Below, piece by piece: positions 52,322 to 61,110 of a stretch of 64,000 bases of DNA. The DNA lies in NCBI RefSeq assembly GCF_038008325.1, contig NZ_JBBOYW010000001.1, forward strand, positions 362,001 through 426,000, read 5' to 3'. Within the stretch, counting starts at the first letter, position 1. Each line of letters opens with the position of its first letter. The DNA is from Lysinibacillus sp. FSL K6-0232 (GTDB lineage Bacteria > Bacillota > Bacilli > Bacillales_A > Planococcaceae). Made by a program: the position numbers and the translations under genes. The notes under the pieces are model-generated. The model saw nothing but the letters and a program-made list of their open reading frames with translations. It did no database searches and had not been told where the DNA came from.

Positions 52322-52486
52322 CTCTTATCAAGAGCGGCGGAGGGACAGGCCCTATGATGCCCAGCAACCAGTGAGTGACGAACTTACTACGGTGCTAATT
52401 CCTGCAGATTCATGCTTGAATCTGGCAGATAAGGGGAGGAAAACTTGCAACTGCAACCCTCTTCTTAGCTGAAGAGGGTTTTTTGT
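52322..52486 (+). promoter_or_regulatory. SAM-I (S-box) riboswitch with terminator
   Basis: P1 stem CTTATC/GATAAG (52324-52329 with 52428-52433) encloses the S-box core: AAGAGCGGCGGAGGGACA, GGCCCTATGATGCCCAGCAA and GGTGCTAATTCCTGC. An intrinsic terminator AACCCTCTTC/GAAGAGGGTT with a T-run follows (52455-52486). High SAM would stop transcription of the sulfhydrylase gene. Confidence 0.97.
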
Positions 52487-52551
52487 TTTCTACAGAAAAT
52501 CCTCCTCATCTCCGGTACCATCGTAAAAAAATAACCATTTGGAGGTATACA

Positions 52552-53853
52552 ATGACAGATTTTAAACCAGAAACATTATTGTTACATGGTGGTCAAGAGC
52601 CAGACCCTGTGACAGGCACCCGTACAGTTCCTATCTATCGTTCAACAGCTTTTGTTTTTAAAGACACTGCTCATGCGCAACGTCTTTTTGCCTTAGAGGA
52701 AGCGGGGAATATTTACACACGTATTACAAACCCTACTGTAGATGTTTTTGAAAAGCGTGTAGCTTTATTGGAGGGTGGGACAGCGGCAGTAGCACTTTCA
52801 TCTGGTGCAGCAGCGATTGCCTTCTCCATTTTAAACCTAGCAGGAGCTGGTGATGAAATAGTAGCAGCTAGTTCTTTATATGGTGGTACTTATAATTTAT
52901 TCGCAAATACATTACCAAACTACGGTATTAAAACAATTTTTGTAGATGAAACAAACCCAGAAAATTTCCATGCAGCGATTACTGATAAAACGAAGGCTGT
53001 TTTTGCTGAAGTCTATGGTAATCCAAGCTTAAAGGTTTTAGATATTGAAGCGGTTGCTAAAATTGCTCATGACAACAGCTTGCCATTAATTATAGATAGC
53101 ACATTTGCTTCTCCTTATGGCTCTACACCAATTGACTTTGGGGCAGATATTGTTGTTCATTCAGCAACAAAATGGATTGGTGGTCATGGTACAACTTTAG
53201 GTGGTGTTGTAGTAGATGCTGGTAAGTTTGACTGGACGAGTGGACGGTTCCCTGGCTTTACGGAGCCTGATGCTTCCTATCATGGACTACGTTATGGCAT
53301 TGATACAGCATCCACTGCTTTTGCTACAAAGCTACGTGTACAATTATTACGCGACTTTGGTCCAACATTGAGCCCTGACGCTGCTTTTAATTTCCTACAA
53401 GGTTTAGAAACGCTTCATTTGCGTATACCTAAACATAATGAAAATGCATTGGCAGTGGCTGAATATTTACAAAACCACCCATCTGTGGAATATGTAAATT
53501 ACAATGGTCTTGAGGATTTCCCTACACATCATTTGGCGAAGAAATATTTAAGAAATGGCTTCGGTTCAGTGCTTACCTTTGGCATTAAAGGTGGACGTGA
53601 AGCAGGAAGAAAGCTTATTGATAGTGTAAAGCTATTCTCACATGTAGCGAATGTAGGAGATGCTAAATCGTTAATTATACACCCAGCATCCACGACACAT
53701 CAGCAATTATCAGCAGAGGAATTGGTCCAAGCTGGCGTAGCCGAATCGCTCATTCGCTTATCTATCGGCTTAGAGGCAGTGGAAGATATTATTGCTGATT
53801 TAGAACAGGCAATTGCACAAGCAACATCAGCTGAGCAAACAATAGAAGCTTAA
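52552..53853 (+). CDS. metY: O-acetylhomoserine sulfhydrylase (MetY type)
   Basis: 433 residues, typical for MetY. PLP-dependent Cys/Met metabolism family: SSGAAAIAFSILNL (about 86-99), DSTFASPYGSTPIDFGADIV and HSATKWIGGHG with the PLP Lys (about 205-215), and HPASTTHQQLS (about 380-390). It makes homocysteine from O-acetylhomoserine and sulfide. ATG 52552 follows TGGAGG; starts further 5' lie inside the riboswitch terminator region. SAM-I control fits methionine synthesis. No metA/metX gene follows. Confidence 0.92.
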   Translation: MTDFKPETLLLHGGQEPDPVTGTRTVPIYRSTAFVFKDTAHAQRLFALEEAGNIYTRITNPTVDVFEKRVALLEGGTAAVALSSGAAAIAFSILNLAGAGDEIVAASSLYGGTYNLFANTLPNYGIKTIFVDETNPENFHAAITDKTKAVFAEVYGNPSLKVLDIEAVAKIAHDNSLPLIIDSTFASPYGSTPIDFGADIVVHSATKWIGGHGTTLGGVVVDAGKFDWTSGRFPGFTEPDASYHGLRYGIDTASTAFATKLRVQLLRDFGPTLSPDAAFNFLQGLETLHLRIPKHNENALAVAEYLQNHPSVEYVNYNGLEDFPTHHLAKKYLRNGFGSVLTFGIKGGREAGRKLIDSVKLFSHVANVGDAKSLIIHPASTTHQQLSAEELVQAGVAESLIRLSIGLEAVEDIIADLEQAIAQATSAEQTIEA

Positions 53854-54154
53854 GCTAGAGAAGATAAAGAGCAATGTTGTAGCGTTTACGTATTTTCTCA
53901 TTTGAAGTGCCTCATTTGGTAATGCGTAAAACGTTGCTGCATCAGCTATTTACCTCATTTGGTAAATTGTCAGAACTTTCTCGAAAATAAAACCTAGTAT
54001 TTTTATTTGTATTATTGACTTAAATAAAACCATGCTATATACTAGGAAATAATATAAATGAGCGACACTAACTTTTTAAAGGGTAAACAGTTAAAAGTGC
54101 TGTCTAACCAGCAGCTATTTCTCTCTAAAAACTGATGATAAAGGAGTGGTTTAA
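53854..54154. other. 300-bp intergenic stretch with short repeats
   Basis: CCTCATTTGGTAA occurs twice (about 53911-53923 and 53953-53965), the second within TTTACC-TCATTT-GGTAAA. A GTAGCGTTTACG ... CGTAAAACGTTGC near-inverted pair surrounds the first. No clear T-run terminator for metY was found. Confidence 0.45.
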
Positions 54155-54541
54155 ATGGGTAATATTTATAGTGCACAAAATATTGCATCTTATTTTATTT
54201 ATGAACTAAACGAAGGTTATATATTTGTAAACAATAAGGCCATGCAACACTTACTTGCATCAGTTGAAGAAAAATGGCAACAAGCTTTTGGTCATACAGC
54301 ATTTTATGAACAAATTTGTGCACAAGAAGAAGGCTATAGCGTAAAGGAAGTTTATGAAGCTTATCAAAGTTATGGTATAAGTCATATCCCACTTCCTGCA
54401 ACAGAGTATTATTTAAAATATGGTACATTCCAATTAGTTGAACGTACATATGCTGTGCCGAATTTTACAGAGAAGGAAGTCAGCCTTGTTCAACAGGTTT
54501 TAACACAATATCGCTATCAATTGCTTTCAAAAGCAGGCTAA
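54155..54541 (+). CDS. Hypothetical protein
   Basis: 128 residues, soluble, rich in aromatic residues and Gln (MGNIYSAQNIASYFIYEL at the start; VSLVQQVLTQYRYQL at the end). Seven Tyr/Phe-rich short segments suggest a compact mixed fold. No motif or family was recognised. The start ATG follows AAAGGAG. It has its own terminator 20 bp downstream, then the IS element. Confidence 0.55.
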   Translation: MGNIYSAQNIASYFIYELNEGYIFVNNKAMQHLLASVEEKWQQAFGHTAFYEQICAQEEGYSVKEVYEAYQSYGISHIPLPATEYYLKYGTFQLVERTYAVPNFTEKEVSLVQQVLTQYRYQLLSKAG

Positions 54542-54559
54542 AACTCCCCTTATATCTTT

Positions 54560-54600
54560 AAGCTCATTCTCTGCTGCTACAGGGAATGAGCTTTTTTAAT
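54560..54600 (+). terminator. Terminator of the hypothetical gene
   Basis: AGCTCATTC and GAATGAGCT pair, followed by TTTTTT. Confidence 0.85.
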
Positions 54601-54658
54601 AGGGGTCTTGTTAACACTATATTTGCGTATACTATACAATAGAAGAAAACATTTATTT

Positions 54659-54667
54659 GTTGTAAGT
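54659..54667 (+). repeat. Left target-site duplication of the IS element
   Basis: GTTGTAAGT directly precedes the left inverted repeat and is repeated exactly at 56072-56080. Confidence 0.85.
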
Positions 54668-56071
54668 CACTAGCGTCGCATTAAAATAATCCAACGCGTT
54701 TAATTAAACTGAAATTTCTGTCATCTATTCCAAGCATAAAAAAATCCTTTATACTGGTTGGTGGTAGCAAACCATCCAAATCCAATACAAAGGACTCAAG
54801 CATGGATAAGTTTACACGAAAAACATCATTTGAACAATGGTTTTCACCCATCTCCTCCACGAAATTCGCGGATTTGGTTGAAACCCATCAATTAAATAAC
54901 TATACAAAGAAGCTATACATGGATTCATTTTTAAAACTACTGCTGTTCGCCCAACTGAATGAAGCCGAAAGTATGCGCGATGTGCAATTGAAGTTATTTT
55001 CAGATGAACTTCAACAAGCCACTAAATTAACATCCATCAGCTTTTCACAGTTAGGTCGTCGGTTAAATTACGTACCAACAGAGGTGTTTCAACAGGTATT
55101 TTATGATTTAGTCGCTCAAATTCACGAAAAGGCACAGTATAAGCAGCGCCGGCAAATCACGACACCATTGAAAATCATTGATTCGAGTACGTTGCCGTTG
55201 AATTTGAACAACCATAAGTGGGCTGAATTTCGCCAAACGAAGTCGGGCATCAAGCTTCATTTACGACTCATTTACGTAGAAGAAGGGCATTCGTATCCGG
55301 ATCAGGCGATTCTCACAAATGCGATTGAGCACGATCATGGTCAGCTCGAACTGCTCGTTGACGACAAGGAATGCATGTACGTTTTTGACCGTGGTTATTT
55401 AGACTATAAACAATTTGATCAGATGACGGATGACGGTTATTTCTTTGTCTCGCGCTTACGAAAAAACGCAGCGGTTCGTGTCGTTGAAGCCTTTCAATTG
55501 CCCGAAGAATCAATCGCCTTATCCGATGAAATGATTTTAATTGGCACACCCCAAAACCGAGCAGAAAACTACTTTCGTCGGGTCAAAGTAACGGATACAA
55601 AAGGAAATGAGCTGCAGTTACTTACAAATCGGTTTGATTTAAACGCAGACGAAATCGCAGAACTGTACAAATCGCGCTGGGCAATTGAACTATTTTTCAA
55701 ATGGTTGAAACAACACCTAAATATTAAAAAGTTTTACGCGCAAAGTGAACAGGGCGTGCATAATCAAGTCTACATTGCGATGATTGTGTATTGCCTACAT
55801 GTGTTGGCACAACTGAACACGAATAGTTCGAAAACCTATTTAACAATTGGTCGATTATTAAAGGCAGCTCCATGGAAATCCGCTCACTTATGGGTTCGAA
55901 AAATTGCCGGGAAAGCGATTCCATAAAGGGTTCATCTTTTCTGTCGCACACGTCACAGGTTATAGTAAAAAAATGGATGACTACTACCTCTGCTTAAGTG
56001 TCTTCGTTTTTCTTCATAAAAGGAACGAAAAGAAAACAGAAAATTCAGTTAAAATTTATGCGACGCTAGTG
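54668..56071 (+). mobile_element. Complete IS4-family insertion sequence
   Basis: 1404 bp bounded by inverted repeats CACTAGCGTCGCAT (left) and its complement (right), with weaker pairing inward. A 9-bp target duplication GTTGTAAGT flanks it. One intact transposase gene. The unmutated ends and duplication point to a recent, possibly active insertion. The target lay in the intergenic space between the hypothetical gene and the homoserine dehydrogenase gene. Confidence 0.92.
54802..55926 (+). CDS. IS4-family transposase
   Basis: 374 residues with a DDE catalytic domain: first Asp in IIDSSTLPLNL (about 126-136), second Asp in YVFDRGYLDYKQF (about 194-206), and the Glu in the Y-2-R-3-E signature YKSRWAIELFFKWLKQHL (about 296-313). 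It has more GC-rich codons than its neighbours, as expected for foreign DNA. The frame is intact from start ATG to stop inside the IS ends. Confidence 0.93.
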   Translation: MDKFTRKTSFEQWFSPISSTKFADLVETHQLNNYTKKLYMDSFLKLLLFAQLNEAESMRDVQLKLFSDELQQATKLTSISFSQLGRRLNYVPTEVFQQVFYDLVAQIHEKAQYKQRRQITTPLKIIDSSTLPLNLNNHKWAEFRQTKSGIKLHLRLIYVEEGHSYPDQAILTNAIEHDHGQLELLVDDKECMYVFDRGYLDYKQFDQMTDDGYFFVSRLRKNAAVRVVEAFQLPEESIALSDEMILIGTPQNRAENYFRRVKVTDTKGNELQLLTNRFDLNADEIAELYKSRWAIELFFKWLKQHLNIKKFYAQSEQGVHNQVYIAMIVYCLHVLAQLNTNSSKTYLTIGRLLKAAPWKSAHLWVRKIAGKAIP

Positions 56072-56080
56072 GTTGTAAGT
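56072..56080 (+). repeat. Right target-site duplication of the IS element
   Basis: Exact copy of GTTGTAAGT at 54659-54667, immediately after the right inverted repeat. Confidence 0.85.
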
Positions 56081-56391
56081 AAATAGTCAAGATTTGTTCA
56101 AATGTTATTCATATACTGTAAACACGTATAGTAAAGGGATTGAAAACGATTTCTTATGCACGTCTAGAAGAAACAAATGTCCATCCTAGAAAGATTTTTC
56201 TTGTGTGAACTATATATATGCGTTACAATTTTCTTTAAGTTAAATTTTGAATTATTTGAATTTGTAGAGTTTCTAAAATAATGGAGCTTGTACCAATATA
56301 AACAATAATTATAAGCTTTCGGTGTATATAACCTAAAAGCTAACAATAATTTTAGGAAACTGCGGAATGTAAGTTGGAGGGAATAACAGGA
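56081..56391 (+). other. 311-bp upstream region of hom with the IS at its left edge
   Basis: Very AT-rich. One hairpin CCTAAAA-11-TTTTAGG (56331-56355) lies close to the ribosome site; no T-box or S-box core is seen. The IS has separated this region from what was upstream. Confidence 0.4.
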
Positions 56392-57378
56392 ATGGCAACT
56401 ATAAAGGCAGCGATTTTAGGATTTGGAACGGTAGGTCAAGGGATTTACCATATATTAAAAGAAAAGCGAGAAGAGCTTAAAAATAAATTAGGCATTGAAT
56501 TAGAAGTAGCAAAAATTTTAGTAACAGATGCAAGTCGTGAACGTGTACCAGGGACAGCACATCTAATGACAACAAATATGGATGATGTCTTAGCTGAACC
56601 AGGTATGCAGGTTGTATTTGAAGCAATTGTTAATGAAGAGCCTGCGTATAGCTACTTAAAGCGTGCGGTTGAGCATAAATGCCATGTTATTACAGCCAAC
56701 AAAGTGATGTTTGCCAAGCGAGGCTTAGAATTGCAGGCACTTGCAAAGGAAAATGGTGTTTTTGTAGGCTTTGAAGCAACTACTGCAGGTGGCGTGCCTG
56801 TTATTAAAACAATGAAAAATATTTTACTTGTCAATGATGTAAGCCGTATACAAGGAATTTTAAATGGTACATGTAACTATATTTTAACAAAGATGCGTGC
56901 ACAAGGCTGTACATTTGAGGAAGCATTAAAAGAGGCACAAAGCTTAGGCTACGCGGAGGCAGACCCATATAACGATGTTTCAGGGCAGGATGCTTTTAAA
57001 AAGCTAATGATTTTAAGTGCACTGGCATTTGGGGAGCAACCTGATTGGGCAGATGTAGAGGTCATTGGTATTGATAATATTTCATCGACACAAGTCCGTG
57101 AAGCATATGAGAAGGGGATGCGCTATCGCCATGTAGCAGAGGTTGAAAAGCTGGACAATGGTAAAATTGTAGCGAAGGTAGGTCCGCAATTAGTTGATAA
57201 GGAACATCCATTATATCCAGTCGATGATGTCAATAATGCGGTTGCCTTAGACACGAATTATATCGGTACACTTACATTAATTGGCCCTGGTGCTGGCATG
57301 TATCCGACTGCTAGTGTTATGGTAGAGGATTATGCTGAAATAATTGGGAAAAGAGCTGGATTTGTTGTAACAATTTAA
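56392..57378 (+). CDS. Homoserine dehydrogenase, short form without ACT domain
   Basis: 328 residues. NAD(P) motif ILGFGTVGQGIYH (about 9-21), ITANKVMFAKRG with catalytic-type Lys (about 102-113), homoserine motif GILNGTCNYILTKM (about 154-167) and AEADPYNDVSGQDAFKKLMIL (about 189-209). It reduces aspartate semialdehyde to homoserine for Thr and Met. The chain ends where the regulatory ACT domain (about 100 residues) of the usual 430-residue enzyme would begin, so Thr feedback may be absent. ATG 56392 is chosen because GGAGGG lies just upstream. Confidence 0.85.
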   Translation: MATIKAAILGFGTVGQGIYHILKEKREELKNKLGIELEVAKILVTDASRERVPGTAHLMTTNMDDVLAEPGMQVVFEAIVNEEPAYSYLKRAVEHKCHVITANKVMFAKRGLELQALAKENGVFVGFEATTAGGVPVIKTMKNILLVNDVSRIQGILNGTCNYILTKMRAQGCTFEEALKEAQSLGYAEADPYNDVSGQDAFKKLMILSALAFGEQPDWADVEVIGIDNISSTQVREAYEKGMRYRHVAEVEKLDNGKIVAKVGPQLVDKEHPLYPVDDVNNAVALDTNYIGTLTLIGPGAGMYPTASVMVEDYAEIIGKRAGFVVTI

Positions 57379-57396
57379 ACTCTTTACGATAAATGG

Positions 57397-57439
57397 TTAG
57401 AAGCCTGCCATTCAAGCAATTGAATAGCAGGCTTTTTAT
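57397..57439. terminator. Terminator of hom
   Basis: AAGCCTGC and GCAGGCTT with inner ATTCAA/TTGAAT, followed by TTTATT. Confidence 0.85.
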
Positions 57440-57669
57440 TAATCTTCATCTTTTACATCAATATCCTCTGGAATAGGGGTAGAGCGCCAAATTTCAATTT
57501 CCTCTTTAATACGCTCCAATTGCTCAAAATAAGTGCTGAACTGGTCACTATTGATAAGTATTTGCTCCCCATCATAAACAGAGCGGATACGTCCCTCATA
57601 TACTAAACGTATAATTTGCTCCTCAGGCATACCAAGATCAAGAGCCGTTTCTGCAACTGTTTTATACAT
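57439..57669 (-). CDS. Small excisionase-like HTH protein
   Basis: 76 residues. MerR/excisionase-type helix-turn-helix (MYKTVAETALDLGMPEEQIIRLVYEGRIRSVYDGEQILI) followed by an acidic helical tail. Family members read DNA or act as small regulators; no integrase is nearby, so excision is unlikely. The start ATG 57669 has AAAGGAG upstream. Confidence 0.7.
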   Translation of the reverse strand: MYKTVAETALDLGMPEEQIIRLVYEGRIRSVYDGEQILINSDQFSTYFEQLERIKEEIEIWRSTPIPEDIDVKDED

Positions 57670-57708
57670 ATACTTCGCTCCTTTTACTATTTTCATTATA
57701 CTGCTCAT

Positions 57709-58032
57709 TAAAGAGAAAGCATACTAAAGTAAAAATGGTAATTGTTTGATTTTGGATAAATCTGTATTATTAATAATAACATGGTTCAACACTAAAAGAT
57801 GTAATTCACACTTTTATTACTAATAGTAGTTGGCTAGTAGAAAGGAAATCAACTCAGTGCTATGATAAGGAGCCAACAATATAGAGGTCAAGACAGATAA
57901 AATTTAATTTTTATTAGCACTATTTTATAGTAGAAAAAGCCTCAGTAAAACCTTAAGAAATTCTTCATTTTTATCGTAACTGGTTTTTAAGATTTGAACA
58001 GTACACTAATATTTGAGAGTGAGGTGTATATC
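57709..58032. other. Intergenic region before the two-component operon
   Basis: AT-rich, no gene. GTTGGCT and AGCCAAC (about 57829 and 57870) could pair over a long loop. The operon promoter should lie here. Confidence 0.4.
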
Positions 58033-58725
58033 ATGACGAAATTAACAGTTCTTGTTACAGATGACGATCAAGATATTCGTGATGGTATTGAAATCTATTT
58101 AAAAAATGAAGGTTATAATGTTATCAAGGCAGCAGATGGCGTAGAGGCGTTGGAAAAACTAAAAAATAATGAAATACATTTAATCATTTTAGATATTATG
58201 ATGCCGAATATGGATGGCATTACAGCAACTTTTAAAATTAGAGAAGAACGTAATATTCCAATTATTATGCTTAGCGCAAAGGCGGAGGATGGCGATAAAA
58301 TACACGGTTTATCTGTAGGAGCAGATGATTATGTGACAAAGCCATTCCATCCGTTAGAACTATTGGCACGCGTAAAATCGCAGCTACGACGCTATGTTCA
58401 ACTAGGAACCTATAATGAAGGTGCAGCAAAGGTAGAAATTGATGGACTTATGCTTGATGAGGATGCAAAAGAGGTCATCTTAGAGGGAGAGCCTGTTCGA
58501 CTTACGCCAATCGAATATAAAATTACAGAACTATTAATGAAAAATGCAGGGCGTGTTTTTTCGATTCGCGAAATTTATGAACGTGTTTGGAATGAGGAAG
58601 CCTACAATGCAGAAAATATTGTAGCTGTGCATATTCGAAAAATACGTGAAAAAATTGAAGCAGACCCGAAAAATCCGCGCTATTTAAAGGTGGTATGGGG
58701 TGTTGGATATAAAATGGAAAAATAA
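58033..58725 (+). CDS. OmpR-family response regulator
   Basis: 230 residues. Receiver domain with acidic pair VTDDDQD (about 7-13), phosphoacceptor Asp in LIILDIMMPNMDG (about 50-62) and the Lys in VTKPFHPLELL; then an OmpR-type winged helix (EGEPVRLTPIEYKITELLM ... VHIRKIREKIE). It is VanR-like in sequence. It forms an operon with a small membrane protein and the sensor kinase downstream. ATG 58033 has GTGAGGTG upstream. Confidence 0.93.
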   Translation: MTKLTVLVTDDDQDIRDGIEIYLKNEGYNVIKAADGVEALEKLKNNEIHLIILDIMMPNMDGITATFKIREERNIPIIMLSAKAEDGDKIHGLSVGADDYVTKPFHPLELLARVKSQLRRYVQLGTYNEGAAKVEIDGLMLDEDAKEVILEGEPVRLTPIEYKITELLMKNAGRVFSIREIYERVWNEEAYNAENIVAVHIRKIREKIEADPKNPRYLKVVWGVGYKMEK

Positions 58726-58858
58726 GCTGGAGAAGTATATATCAATTACAGGATTTATAGCAGGTGTTATTGGACTTATTTACTTTGGTGTGTATGCTTA
58801 TCAAATCGTTAATGCTCGCTCCTCAGAGGTTTTACAATTGCTTGAAAGAATTTTTTAG
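58703..58858 (+). CDS. Small membrane protein between response regulator and kinase
   Basis: 51 residues in another frame than its neighbours, overlapping the end of the regulator gene by 23 bp. It has a basic start (KWKNKLEKY), one membrane helix (about 17-36: ISITGFIAGVIGLIYFGVY) and a helical tail (SSEVLQLLERIF). The start is TTG 58703, or GTG 58700, with AAGGTGG 9 or 6 nt upstream. It ends 15 bp before the kinase gene. It probably acts with the kinase in the membrane. Supported only by frame, hydrophobicity and position. Confidence 0.6.
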   Translation: MDIKWKNKLEKYISITGFIAGVIGLIYFGVYAYQIVNARSSEVLQLLERIF

Positions 58859-58873
58859 GGGAGTGTTAGAGCT

Positions 58874-61069
58874 ATGATAAAAAAATGGAAATCCCTTCTT
58901 GTGCTTATATGTTTAATTTGGACAACCTTTGGAATAGGAACTTTTATGCTTGCAGGTCATCAATATATTGGCAACTCCTATTTTGATTCAGAAAACTTCT
59001 ATGGTGAGAGCGATGATTTTTTTACGAATTTAGGACCAATCATTTTAAATGCACCAAAAGCGAGTGACTTAAAAAATAAATTAGATGTTACACAAACGGA
59101 AATAGATGAGCATCGTAATTATTATGGTACGCTAGGAGAGCAAATTAATAGTATTAGGGCACAATATGAGCAGCCCATTCAGGAAGCTATCAATGCAAAT
59201 GCACCCGAACTGCAAAAAAAATTAGAGGCTGAACGAGATGCTAAAGTGAAAGATATTACAACAAACTTTGAAGATGATGAACATGTTCGGAAGAAAGTGC
59301 TTGCTGCAAAGGAAGTGCTTGTTGATAAATATATAAAAGCTATACAAGAAGAGGCAAAAAATTTTAATAAGACCTATCACTTTTGGTCTTATGAATTAAC
59401 AAATATAGAAACGGGTAAAACGTATCGCTTTGGGGATGTTTCAGAAAACAGTGTGTATAAAGTCGAATATACACATCAAAACCCATTACAAGCAAATAAT
59501 ATTAGCCCGAAACTAGAAGATATTTTTGACCGTACAGAAACATATGTGGATACAGAAACTCTTTATGAGGCAACTGAATATACAGGTACGGTGACAATTC
59601 CGAAAAAAGCAATCGCACAGTCAACAAATATGATGTGGGATGGCTATAAACAATTTCAGCAAAACCAATATATTTTTTACTTTATTTGGCTGACAAGTAT
59701 TGCAACAGCTATTTTTGCTTGGATGGGCCGTAAGGATGTACTATATGTAGCGAAAAACTTGCAGAAAAAAGAAACATTAACAAAGTTTAAAATAGATATA
59801 CAGCTTATTGCCCTAGTAATCACAGGTTTTGTCTATTTTTTTGCCTTCCAAATTGTTTATGAATCGATTGAATATCATTATTTATATAATTATGTGCACT
59901 ATATAATTGAACTGGCTTTTCAAATAATGGTTTTCATTGCAATTGGTATAGCCTTCTTTATGCAAATCATTTGGCTGTATGCACGAATGAATACGTTAGA
60001 AAGCTTTGAAGAAAGCTTGAAATCAAGCTATTTATGGTCTTTAGGTGATTCAATTGCCGATTTATTTTTAAATCGCTCAATAGCATTGCACTCAATAGTT
60101 ATGCTAGCGGCAGCCTTTTTTGGCGGAGGTAGTCTTGTTGCTACGATGATAGCGGGCGGCTACGGCTTACCATTTTTACTAATTTGTATGGTGGTAGGAG
60201 TTCCAGCATTAGTTATTTTCTTAAACAGAATGGGCTATTTAAATCGTATTATGAAGGATACGAAAGATATGGCAGAGGGTCGCTTAAATCGAGATGTAAA
60301 GGTTAGAGGTAAATCTCCACTTGCAAGACATGCAGAAAATCTGAACCATTTGCGCGAGGGTGTACGTATATCTATGCATGAGCAGGCAAAAAGTGAGCGT
60401 TTAAAAACAGAGCTTATTACAAATGTTAGCCATGATTTACGAACGCCATTAACATCTATTATTACGTATACAGACTTACTTAAAAAACCAAATATTACAG
60501 AGGAAGAGCGTCAACAATATATCCATATTCTCGATAAAAAATCAGAGCGTCTAAAAGTGTTAATTGAAGATCTTTTTGAAGTTTCTAAAATGGCAAGCGG
60601 CAATATTGAGCTTCATCGAAGTCGAGTGGATTTAACACAGCTTATCCAGCAAGCAGTAGGGGAGCATAAAGAGGATTTAAACCAGTCACGTTTAGATTTA
60701 CGCATGACGATGGCACACGATCCAATTTATGCATATGTGGATGGTCAAAAATGGTGGCGACTAATTGATAATTTAATTGTCAATGTCTTGAAATATGCAT
60801 TAGAGGGTACACGTGTCTATGTAACATTAAAGCGTACAGTAGATGGCGATGCTGAATTTACAGTAAAAAATGTTGCTAAATATGAAATTGACGAGGATGC
60901 TGAGGAGCTATTTGAGCGTTTTAAACGTGCAGATGCTTCACGTCATACAGAGGGCTCAGGTCTTGGGTTAGCTATTGCACAATCCATTGTTGACCTACAT
61001 GGAGCCCGCATGAACATCGAGGTAGATGGTGATTTGTTTAAAGTAATTGTACGAATTCCAGCTGTATAG
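58874..61069 (+). CDS. Large membrane sensor histidine kinase
   Basis: 731 residues. TM1 is at about 5-28, a long outer domain with coiled-coil parts (about 60-250), then TMs at about 262-282, 306-326, 343-370 and 415-450. A HAMP linker (about 455-510) is followed by a HisKA domain with the phospho-His in TNVSHDLRTPLTSIITY (about 517-533) and a HATPase domain: N-box LIDNLIVNVLKYA, G-box TEGSGLGLAIAQS (about 694-706). It phosphorylates the regulator encoded upstream. ATG 58874 has GGGGAGTG upstream. The signal is unknown. Confidence 0.92.
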   Translation: MIKKWKSLLVLICLIWTTFGIGTFMLAGHQYIGNSYFDSENFYGESDDFFTNLGPIILNAPKASDLKNKLDVTQTEIDEHRNYYGTLGEQINSIRAQYEQPIQEAINANAPELQKKLEAERDAKVKDITTNFEDDEHVRKKVLAAKEVLVDKYIKAIQEEAKNFNKTYHFWSYELTNIETGKTYRFGDVSENSVYKVEYTHQNPLQANNISPKLEDIFDRTETYVDTETLYEATEYTGTVTIPKKAIAQSTNMMWDGYKQFQQNQYIFYFIWLTSIATAIFAWMGRKDVLYVAKNLQKKETLTKFKIDIQLIALVITGFVYFFAFQIVYESIEYHYLYNYVHYIIELAFQIMVFIAIGIAFFMQIIWLYARMNTLESFEESLKSSYLWSLGDSIADLFLNRSIALHSIVMLAAAFFGGGSLVATMIAGGYGLPFLLICMVVGVPALVIFLNRMGYLNRIMKDTKDMAEGRLNRDVKVRGKSPLARHAENLNHLREGVRISMHEQAKSERLKTELITNVSHDLRTPLTSIITYTDLLKKPNITEEERQQYIHILDKKSERLKVLIEDLFEVSKMASGNIELHRSRVDLTQLIQQAVGEHKEDLNQSRLDLRMTMAHDPIYAYVDGQKWWRLIDNLIVNVLKYALEGTRVYVTLKRTVDGDAEFTVKNVAKYEIDEDAEELFERFKRADASRHTEGSGLGLAIAQSIVDLHGARMNIEVDGDLFKVIVRIPAV

Positions 61070-61070
61070 C

Positions 61071-61110
61071 AAAAAGATGGTGGCACAGAAACATGCCACC
61101 ATCTTTTTTC
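61071..61110. terminator. Bidirectional terminator kinase / acyl-CoA dehydrogenase
   Basis: AAGATGGTGGCA and TGCCACCATCTT pair perfectly around CAGAAACA, with T-run. Confidence 0.9.
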
